64,000 nt of DNA, taken from assembly GCA_013398615.1 (NCBI GenBank), contig VZSR01000479.1:4054780-4118779 (forward strand). Reading direction: 5' to 3'. Below the pieces are notes generated by a model, which was not told where the DNA came from, did no database searches, and saw nothing but the letters and a program-made list of their open reading frames with translations. Position 1 is the first letter of the stretch, and each line of letters starts with the position of its first letter. Shown in pieces: positions 61,701 to 64,000 of this stretch. Both the position numbers and the translations under genes were made by a program. The DNA comes from Brachypodius melanocephalos (taxonomy: Eukaryota > Chordata > Aves > Passeriformes > Pycnonotidae).

Positions 61701-62564
61701 TTGTGTATCTCAAAGTGATTTACCTGGGACCATGGAATGAATTTTCCAGATATATTTTCATTTCCTGAATACTCTGTGCCTCATGCAAGTATTAATATGC
61801 CATACTAAATTTATGGAGAAAAACCACACTAAATTTGTGTAAGAAATGTAGAGATACATTAACAGGAGGTTTCTCAGGACTGGTGTATTTTTAAAATGCT
61901 ATTTTCACTGCTGAATTTACAAAAGGAGAAGTAACAGACATTTTGCTGAAGGTGAACACTACAGTATATTACAGAGTACAGTGTAAAAATATTAACAAAG
62001 AGCTTTTGAAGTGTTTGTTTACTTAAGTAATGGTGTTATTTTACATTAACTGAAGTACAAGGTTATGTTGTCCCTTGTCTCTGTAATGCTCACAGTGATT
62101 GGTATAGTTCAATGTCTTTGTGTTCACAAACTCCCTGTAGAGCATCTCTAATGTGTTGTTGTTACTCGATTACGCTTCAGGTATTATCTGAAAAACAATA
62201 TGGAAACAGAGACCTTATGCTCAGATGAGGATGCTCAAGAGCTGCTCCGAGAGAGCCAAATTTCCCTGCTCCAGCTGAGCACCATTGAGGTGGCCACTCA
62301 GCTTTCCATGCGGGACTTCGAATTATTCCGCAACATCGAGCCAACGGAATACATCGATGACCTTTACAAGCTGGACTCCAAAACAGGGAATGCTCACCTG
62401 AAACAGTTTGAGGATGTCATAAATCAAGAGACCTTCTGGGTTGCCATGGAAATTTTAGCAGAACCCAACCAGCTCAAAAGAATGAAGATTATTAAGCATT
62501 TCATTAAAATTGCTCTCCACTGTCGAGAATGCAAGAACTTCAATTCCATGTTTGCGGTGATAAG
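10724..62564 (+). CDS. RAPGEF6: RAPGEF6 (PDZ-GEF2), partial gene: 15 coding exons visible
   Basis: This gene encodes a guanine-nucleotide exchange factor that loads GTP onto Rap GTPases at membranes and cell junctions. Joining the 15 exons listed separately gives about 863 codons with no stop and consistent phases. The domain order is: end of CNB-like domain 1, linker, acidic segment, CNB-like domain 2, REM, PDZ (loop GFGIF), RA and the start of the CDC25-type RasGEF domain, which is the PDZ-GEF architecture. I chose RAPGEF6 over its paralogue RAPGEF2 because of signature stretches I recognise as type 6, such as QQDYWRILNHVEKN, IPKIAEKK and MPIPGTLSSSSPDLL. From memory the human protein is about 1600 residues, so the first roughly 95 residues and the C-terminal half (rest of the catalytic domain, PDZ-binding tail) lie outside the window. 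The span includes introns. Gene identity is strong; exact orthology rests on recalled family sequence. Confidence 0.93.
12232..12395 (+). repeat. CR1 LINE 3' fragment with terminal hairpin
   Basis: Sense CR1 tail (GGTGAGGCCTTGGCACAGG, CCATCCCTGGAAGTGTTCAA, GGGGCTTGGAGCAGCCTGG). It breaks at a 10 bp inverted repeat (12356-12365 and 12371-12380) instead of continuing to the usual end. Confidence 0.85.
13812..14168 (+). repeat. CR1 LINE 3' fragment
   Basis: Longer sense CR1 3' region: GATGCTCAGCCTGGAGAAAA, TTCTCCCAGGTAACAA, GATTGGATATTAGGGAAA, CTGCCCAGGGCAGTGG and a CAGTTCCATGATACTGT tail. It belongs to the same subtype as the copy at 21.7 kb. Confidence 0.9.
15763..15906 (+). CDS. RAPGEF6: RAPGEF6 exon: basic linker after CNB-like domain 1
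   Basis: This 144 bp exon (48 codons, phase 0 at both ends) has acceptor TTTCAG and donor GTGAGT. It starts VENSKDNEENILQREVP, continues through the basic run RQSRRRYRKINQRGERQ and ends VDSSSYVS. The family shares the RQSRRR and KINxxGERQTI motifs. The exon is visibly more GC-rich than the surrounding intron. The next exon of the full-length form lies 29 kb downstream. Confidence 0.93.
17476..17512 (+). repeat. TA/CA dinucleotide microsatellite
   Basis: Alternating purine-pyrimidine tract (ATATATATATATGTACACAC and similar) of about 37 bp. Confidence 0.85.
19241..19320 (+). repeat. 40 bp tandem duplication
   Basis: AATGCAGCCATGTTTTATGA followed by TTACAAAAGAAGAAAGTAAT is repeated immediately with minor changes (AATACAGCCATG, then a T-run and TTACAAAAGAAAGAAGTAA). 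Confidence 0.85.
19715..19865 (+). repeat. CR1 LINE 3' fragment
   Basis: Sense tail ending in the classic CCCTTCCAACCCAAACCACT and GTGATTCTATG. It is comparatively well preserved. Confidence 0.92.
20716..21087 (+). repeat. CR1 LINE 3' fragment
   Basis: Sense copy of about 370 bp: GGCTATTCAGCCTGGAGAGG, TAAAGGGGCTCCAAGAGAGC, GGTGAGGCCCTGGTGCAGG and CCTTCCAACCCAAACCATTC. Confidence 0.93.
21736..22142 (+). repeat. CR1 LINE 3' fragment
   Basis: Sense copy of about 400 bp with GGCTCAGCCTGAAG, CTCTACAACTCCCTGACAGG, TTCTCCCAGGTAACAAGTG, CTGCCCAGGGCAGTGG and a TTGTATGATTCTAC tail. Confidence 0.93.
23048..23212 (+). repeat. CR1 LINE 3' fragment
   Basis: Sense tail: CTTCAAGGCCAGGCTGAACA, GGAGCAGCCTGGTCTAGTGG, GTCCCTGCCTATGGCAGG and TTCTGTGATTCTTG. 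Confidence 0.88.
28176..28191 (+). repeat. A16 homopolymer
   Basis: An A run about 90 bp upstream of the CpG-rich patch, with no recognisable retroelement body on its left. Confidence 0.85.
28270..28675 (+). promoter_or_regulatory. CpG-rich patch, candidate internal promoter or enhancer
   Basis: In an otherwise AT-rich intron this stretch is strongly GC-rich; about 13 CpGs fall within 28321-28430. It contains an inverted CCAAT (ATTGG at 28400), a CRE-like TGATGTCA (28422-28429) and a YY1-like AAGATGGC (28509-28516). It ends near a possible donor, GTAACA, at 28676. It lies 3 kb upstream of the candidate alternative RAPGEF6 exon and could supply a non-coding first exon. An enhancer role is equally possible. 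Confidence 0.4.
29176..29240 (+). repeat. Probable decayed CR1 tail
   Basis: TGTTGGACTTGGTGATCCTT, then TCTTTTTCAACTCCAGGTG and TTCTGTGATAA follow the order of a CR1 end. It is short and divergent. Confidence 0.55.
30344..30353 (+). promoter_or_regulatory. TATA-like element
   Basis: TATATAAAAG is a good TATA-box match. It lies about 1.2 kb upstream of the alternative ATG at 31520. If used, it would give a long unspliced leader. AT-rich introns contain such strings by chance, so this is weak evidence on its own. Confidence 0.2.
31512..31573 (+). CDS. RAPGEF6: Candidate alternative first coding exon of RAPGEF6
   Basis: A coding start sits inside the 29 kb intron. The ATG at 31520 has a purine at -3 and G at +4, and an in-frame TAA lies two codons upstream (31514-31516). 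Eighteen codons follow (MAFLVRCYANCLQPWASK), then a consensus donor GTAAGT at 31574. The exon ends in phase 0, the phase needed by the exon at 45102, so splicing would yield an 18-residue start followed by LPADLTKMHL. The feature start is drawn at a strong acceptor-like site (T-rich tract plus CTCAG ending at 31511), which would make it the second exon of a transcript begun further upstream. Alternatively it is the end of a longer unspliced first exon. The resulting isoform would lack CNB-like domain 1. The fit is good but inferred; no transcript can be seen here. Confidence 0.68.
41876..41887 (+). repeat. Short CT repeat
   Basis: A TCTCTCTCTCTC tract of 12 bp. Confidence 0.7.
42186..42296 (-). 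repeat. CR1 LINE 3' fragment, antisense
   Basis: It begins AGAATCACAGAATGG, then GGGAGGGACTT, CCACGGGCAGGGACACC and ACTAGACCAGG. It is truncated shortly after. Confidence 0.9.
45102..45233 (+). CDS. RAPGEF6: RAPGEF6 exon: LPADLTKMHL linker
   Basis: This 132 bp exon (44 codons, phase 0 at both ends) follows a long pyrimidine tract with acceptor TTTACAG and ends at donor GTAAGA. It begins LPADLTKMHLTDNPHPQVTH and ends in a serine-rich stretch, SDSGSSSLSDIYQ. This segment is nearly invariant between PDZ-GEF paralogues. It can receive either the exon at 15763 or the candidate alternative start at 31520 without changing frame. Confidence 0.95.
46298..46570 (+). repeat. Diverged tandem pair with TTAGGG motifs (period 173 bp)
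   Basis: TTAGGG occurs at 46303, 46309 and 46482. TTAGGGTTGAGAG at 46309 recurs at 46482, CCTGCAGCT recurs soon after each, and ATCACAGCAGGG at 46378 recurs at 46551. Both anchors give a 173 bp offset. The two arms are diverged; the spacer after the first arm is present once. Confidence 0.75.
47930..48575 (+). repeat. CR1 LINE fragment with ORF2 remnants
   Basis: The conceptual translation retains scraps of CR1 ORF2: KNQKGFYRYIS at about 47.97 kb, then a remnant of the MEKAE region after an A16 run and a C-rich run. The sense 3' region follows (GTCCATGGGACC, GGCTTGGCTGATGGAGCTG and a decayed tail to about 48.57 kb). There are many frameshifts and no intact reading frame. The left boundary is approximate. 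Confidence 0.75.
49316..49499 (+). CDS. RAPGEF6: RAPGEF6 exon: acidic segment
   Basis: This 184 bp exon has acceptor TTTGTAG and donor GTGAGG. It reads ATESEMGDVDLTGLPEAP, then an acidic run with key residues DSEDEEEEEDEDIDR, then GRDVVRECLEKEPADKTDDDI. It ends one base into a Glu codon that is completed in the next exon. The acidic run lies between the linker and CNB-like domain 2. Its length varies between family members as I recall them, and it is encoded by GAG/GAA/GAT repeats. The long serine-rich frame on the opposite strand is only the complement of this run. Confidence 0.94.
49500..50321 (+). other. RAPGEF6 intron
   Basis: This 822 bp AT-rich intron shows no repeat or motif of note. 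Confidence 0.85.
50322..50458 (+). CDS. RAPGEF6: RAPGEF6 exon: start of CNB-like domain 2
   Basis: This 137 bp exon has acceptor CCAACAG and donor GTAAGT. The first two bases complete Glu, then [32 protein letters not shown] and EQAGAIILEDGQE follow in phase 0. It encodes the N-terminal helix and first strands of the second CNB-like domain. The [12 protein letters not shown] block is characteristic of PDZ-GEFs. Confidence 0.95.
50459..50949 (+). other. RAPGEF6 intron
   Basis: This 491 bp intron has a T-rich tract just before the acceptor and no other feature. Confidence 0.85.
50950..51108 (+). CDS. RAPGEF6: RAPGEF6 exon: core of CNB-like domain 2
   Basis: This 159 bp exon (53 codons, phase 0) lies between acceptor CCTCTAG and donor GTAAGG. 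It begins LDSWYVILNGTVEISYPDGK and continues MGNSFGITPSLDKQYMNGVV to DDCQ. It forms the beta-roll of CNB-like domain 2. Where true cyclic-nucleotide pockets have the phosphate-binding Gly-Glu and Arg-Ala-Ala residues, this exon has FGITPSLDKQ and RTKVDD. The pocket is therefore degenerate, as is known for PDZ-GEFs. Confidence 0.95.
51170..51275 (+). repeat. CR1 LINE internal fragment
   Basis: A sense fragment lies in the 216 bp intron 51109-51324: GCTCTGAGAGCTGGAGCCCC, then GGGAGAGTTGGGGTCGTTCA and GGCTGGAGATGG. It occupies about half of the intron. Confidence 0.75.
51325..51477 (+). CDS. RAPGEF6: RAPGEF6 exon: end of CNB-like domain 2
   Basis: This 153 bp exon (51 codons, phase 0) has acceptor GGACAG and a weak donor, GTACAT. 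It reads FVCIAQQDYWRILNHVEKN, then THKVEEEGEIVMVKEHRE and LDRSGTRKGHIVIK. The QQDYWRIL helix closes CNB-like domain 2, and the GHIVIK segment leads into the REM domain. The tryptophan in QDYW and the HVEKNTHK stretch are part of why I call the gene RAPGEF6 rather than RAPGEF2. Confidence 0.96.
51478..51998 (+). other. RAPGEF6 intron
   Basis: This 521 bp intron ends in an unusual acceptor: a T10 run followed by CATTTGCTTTTTGAAG. No repeat is seen. Confidence 0.85.
51999..52163 (+). CDS. RAPGEF6: RAPGEF6 exon: REM domain, first part
   Basis: This 165 bp exon (55 codons, phase 0) has acceptor TTTGAAG and donor GTTGGT, both weak. It begins ATPERLIMHLIEEHSIVDPT and continues YIEDFLLTYRTFLTSPLEV to DSLRDK. 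The DPTYIEDFLLTYRTF block is the classic Ras exchanger motif that packs against and stabilises the catalytic domain. Confidence 0.96.
52164..53103 (+). other. RAPGEF6 intron with TA/CA microsatellite
   Basis: This 940 bp intron starts with the weak donor GTTGGT. A TA/CA dinucleotide tract lies 20-60 bp upstream of its acceptor, close to where the branch point should be. Confidence 0.85.
53043..53084 (+). repeat. TA/CA dinucleotide microsatellite
   Basis: TA repeats, then CACACACA, then TA repeats again, directly upstream of the acceptor of the exon at 53104. Confidence 0.85.
53104..53211 (+). CDS. RAPGEF6: RAPGEF6 exon: REM domain, second part
   Basis: This 108 bp exon (36 codons, phase 0) has acceptor TCTACAG and donor GTAGGA. 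It reads VTRVVLLWVNNHFNDFEGD, then PAMTRFLEEFEKNLEDT. The LLWVNNHFNDFEGD stretch is diagnostic of the PDZ-GEF exchanger motif. It directly continues the previous exon. Confidence 0.96.
53212..53566 (+). other. RAPGEF6 intron
   Basis: This is a 355 bp AT-rich intron with no identifiable element. Confidence 0.85.
53567..53770 (+). CDS. RAPGEF6: RAPGEF6 exon: end of REM and first half of PDZ domain
   Basis: This 204 bp exon (68 codons, phase 0) has acceptor GTTACAG and donor GTAAAA. KMKGHLRLLNIACAAKAKWR finishes the REM region. The PDZ domain then starts at about residue 34 of the exon with FFSLLGGSDKGFGIFVETVE, where GFGIF is the carboxylate-binding loop, and continues to AGLKRGDQ. If the intron is retained, the frame stays open for about 49 further codons before a stop at 53918-53920, which would cut the PDZ domain. 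Confidence 0.96.
53771..54445 (+). other. RAPGEF6 intron inside PDZ domain
   Basis: This 675 bp intron interrupts the PDZ coding sequence. No repeat is recognised. Confidence 0.85.
54446..54554 (+). CDS. RAPGEF6: RAPGEF6 exon: second half of PDZ domain
   Basis: This 109 bp exon has acceptor CTAAAG and donor GTGAGT. It encodes IMEVNGQNFENITFAKALEI, then LKNNTHLSITVKTNIF, plus one base of a Val codon. The VNGQNFENI segment and the following helix (AKALEILKNN) complete the PDZ peptide groove begun in the previous exon. Confidence 0.96.
54555..56151 (+). other. RAPGEF6 intron
   Basis: This 1.6 kb intron has no CR1 copy or other recognisable element. Confidence 0.85.
56152..56395 (+). CDS. RAPGEF6: RAPGEF6 exon: PDZ to RA linker
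   Basis: This 244 bp exon has acceptor CTTACAG and a weak donor, GTTTGT. After completing Val it reads FKELLCRIGQEKNGIPHIP, KIAEKKNNRYSIPD, then a Lys-rich run and NTVSGGRNRIRKILDKTRFS, and ends ILPPKLF plus two bases of a Ser codon. It is a basic linker with no enzymatic motif. HIPKIAEKK and FSILPPKLF match RAPGEF6 rather than RAPGEF2 as I recall them. Confidence 0.95.
56452..56704 (-). repeat. CR1 LINE 3' fragment, antisense
   Basis: Antisense copy in the 584 bp intron 56396-56979: CAAGCCCCATCCAGCCTGGC, CAAGGATGGGGCAGCCACAG, GTGCCAGGGCCTCGCCACCC and a CTTCAGCTTTAGGCCATTA end. The rest of the intron has no other feature. Confidence 0.92.
56980..57137 (+). CDS. RAPGEF6: RAPGEF6 exon: Ser-rich linker before RA domain
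   Basis: This 158 bp exon has acceptor TTTGCAG and donor GTAAAA. One base completes Ser, then DGSVSQSQDDSIVGTRQCRH, SLAIMPIPGTLSSSSPDLLQ and PTTSILDFSNPS follow, plus one base of Asp. It is Ser/Pro-rich and probably disordered, and it looks like a phosphorylatable linker, although no specific site is proven by sequence. The wording of this linker differs between the two PDZ-GEF paralogues and supports RAPGEF6. Confidence 0.95.
58024..58118 (-). repeat. CR1 LINE 3' fragment, antisense
   Basis: It starts ATAGAATCACAGAATGATTT, then GGGTTGGAAAGGACC and GCCATGGGCAGGGACATCTT. It is a short truncated copy. Confidence 0.9.
60528..60815 (-). repeat. CR1 LINE 3' fragment, antisense
   Basis: Antisense copy: ATCATAGAATGACAGAATGG, ACTAGACCAGGTGCTCCCAA, GGGCAACCTGTGCCACGGCC, AGGGAAGAATTTGTCCC and CCCCCTTGTTCTATCACATG. 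It ends about 60 bp before the RA exon acceptor. Confidence 0.93.
60878..61118 (+). CDS. RAPGEF6: RAPGEF6 exon: RA (Ras-association) domain
   Basis: This 241 bp exon has acceptor TTTTTAG and donor GTGAAT. After completing Asp it encodes IPDQVIRVFKADQQSCYIII, SKDTTAKEVVSHAVHEF, then SLCEVSVSPEGVIKQRRLP and DRIQLNG, plus two bases of Arg. RA domains in this family bind activated Rap or Ras and recruit the exchange factor to membranes. The ubiquitin-like fold is suggested by the paired strands RVFK and CYIIISK followed by the helix TAKEVVSHAV. Confidence 0.96.
61119..62180 (+). other. RAPGEF6 intron
   Basis: This is a 1.06 kb AT-rich intron with nothing recognisable. Confidence 0.85.
62181..62564 (+). 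CDS. RAPGEF6: RAPGEF6 exon: end of RA and start of CDC25-type GEF domain
   Basis: This 384 bp exon has acceptor CGCTTCAG and donor GTAAAA. It starts YYLKNNMETETLCSDEDAQE, continues STIEVATQLSMRDFELFRNI and EPTEYIDDLYKL, then NQETFWVAMEIL and LKRMKIIKHFIKIALHCREC, and ends KNFNSMFAVI plus two bases of Ser. Catalytic Rap-GEF domains start with the LSMRDFELFRNIEPTEY block, and RxxxIxHFIxIAxxCxxxxNFNS is the second conserved CDC25 block. The rest of the catalytic domain lies beyond the right edge. Confidence 0.96.
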
Positions 62565-64000
62565 GTAAAATACTTCCCATTCCTGAGATCTGACTGATGC
62601 TGTCACAGGCAATTCTAGTAATCCAGAAGGAAAGAGATGGGAATATCCTGAGCAGGCTGGGGCTGGGTGGTTTTCCAAAGCCATACTGCTCAGAGGTGGA
62701 TTGTCACCATAGCCTCTGCACCGTCCCTTCAGCACTTCAGTCCTGTTGCAGTGCGAGGTGTGACAGTCCCTTTGTCACTGGCACCTTGTCATGGCTGCAG
62801 CTGCAGCTGTGACAGTACCTCGCAGGAAAAGAGAGGATGGGTACAAAGCACTGTTTGATTGATGAACTGCAGAAACCTACCTGAGCATTATGTCATTTTC
62901 TGTGACTTTGGCACCCAATTTCCCTTCTTTTTGTCGGTCATTGTTACTTTTCCAGGGTGCACCGAGTCCAATATGTGATGATGAGATTACTTTATTTCTT
63001 CCTTCCATTGTAAGGACTTCCTCAAATCAGTCTTGTTTTGGCTTCATTTTCCTTCTCATTCTTTCTTGTCATCTGCTTGCTTCTGTATTTTATTTTTTCC
63101 CTTTTCAATTGCACATTTAAGCTTTCTCTTCTGATTTATATGGAATGCTGCTGCTTTAACAGCATGAGTTCAGCATTTCCTGTATTTGCAATTATCTTAC
63201 ACCCAGCCTTTACTGTAGGGAAAAAAAGGCACTGTGATTCATCAGACAAAGATCTGGATTTGTGCTATATCCCAGCAGCATTGTCAAAAACACCATTTTA
63301 AAATATTTTCTCCCATGTCTAACCAATTCATCAAATGTATTGGCTTGTGGTTAGTAATTAAAGAATTCAGGAATTTCTGTGAAGGGTGCTGGGCAATCAT
63401 TGAGACTGTGGCTGCTCATTATGTGGGAATACACACATGGATACTGATTCTAATTTTTATATCATGCTCCCTAATTTACATGGTTTATTGTAAGTAAGAA
63501 AGTAACTCTTTTGGTTTCTCAGTTAAGTCCAGTCAGGCCATGACTAAAGTGGTCTTTATCCAAAAAAAAAAAAAAAGGCAAATAAGTTAGTTTTTGATTT
63601 ACTCTTATTTCCAGAAGAATGTGTTTTTGTTAGCATATGGCACAGGGGTTCTCTTTCTTGCCCTGTCCTGCACAGCAGTTTGGTGCCATATGTCTCATGA
63701 AATAGGAAGATAACTGTCCTAATGAAGTGTGGAAAAGAGGAACTGTGGGCTGGCATATGTTTGATTTTTTCATGTCAGAGAAGGCTTTGTTTGGCATAGC
63801 ATGGAGAGAAATTTGTCTGAAAGATAAACCAAATACAAAATAAATTTTTGGGAAAAAAATAATCTGAGAATAGCAAATTCAGTGATAGTGTGGCTCTAGA
63901 TTTTCTAAGGAATGCTGGAGCACATCCCTTTCCAGCTCTGCAAATGTGAGGACTTTGCAATTATTGCAGAATTTCTTGAGCATAATTATGATAGGGAGGA
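62565..64000 (+). other. RAPGEF6 intron, runs off right edge
   Basis: This is the start of the intron after the first catalytic-domain exon. It includes an A15 run at 63562-63576. No further RAPGEF6 exon (expected to begin GLNLA) is found before the window ends. Confidence 0.8.
63562..63576 (+). repeat. A15 homopolymer
   Basis: A simple A run in the last intron of the window. Confidence 0.85.

Noticed and set aside
10724..62564. RAPGEF2 instead of RAPGEF6
   Set aside because: The linker exons (IPKIAEKK, FSILPPKLF, MPIPGTLSSSSPDLL) and QQDYWRILNHVEKN match RAPGEF6 wording as recalled. RAPGEF2 differs at these points.
1..64000. CRISPR arrays, operons, toxin-antitoxin or phage modules
   Set aside because: The window is vertebrate genomic DNA with spliced exons and CR1 repeats. 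No regularly spaced repeats or bacterial-style gene clusters occur.

Overview
The window is vertebrate nuclear DNA and almost certainly from a bird. It is AT-rich, intron-dominated and sparse in repeats. Nearly all recognisable repeats are truncated CR1 LINEs ending in the avian-type 3' tail (the GATTCTATG family). There are no operons, rRNA, tRNA, CRISPR arrays or intact mobile elements.

One gene explains all the convincing coding sequence: the middle part of RAPGEF6 (PDZ-GEF2, a Rap guanine-nucleotide exchange factor), transcribed on the + strand. I could place 15 consecutive coding exons by matching protein to AG/GT splice sites. Every phase joins cleanly: 10724-10793, 15763-15906, 45102-45233, 49316-49499, 50322-50458, 50950-51108, 51325-51477, 51999-52163, 53104-53211, 53567-53770, 54446-54554, 56152-56395, 56980-57137, 60878-61118 and 62181-62564. 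Together they encode about 863 residues: the end of the first cyclic-nucleotide-binding-like (CNB) domain, a linker, an acidic segment, the second CNB-like domain, the Ras exchanger motif (REM), the PDZ domain, the Ras-association (RA) domain and the start of the CDC25-type catalytic domain. The first exons and the C-terminal half lie outside the window.

Layout: 1-10723 is intron upstream of the first visible exon. 10724-15906 holds two exons of the N-terminal region. 15907-45101 is a 29 kb intron carrying a CpG-rich patch near 28.3-28.7 kb, a TATA-like site near 30.34 kb and, at 31512-31573, a short in-frame exon that begins with ATG and encodes 18 residues. From 45102 on the exons are dense and run off the right edge inside the exchange-factor domain.

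The most interesting observation is that embedded exon. It has a well-placed ATG preceded by an in-frame stop, ends in a consensus donor in phase 0, and would splice in frame to the exon at 45102. It therefore looks like an internal alternative start, producing a RAPGEF6 isoform that lacks the first CNB-like domain. I found no sign of an unknown multi-gene system. Secondary points are a diverged tandem pair with telomere-like TTAGGG motifs near 46.3-46.6 kb, a 40 bp tandem duplication, a hairpin inside a CR1 copy and several weak splice sites.
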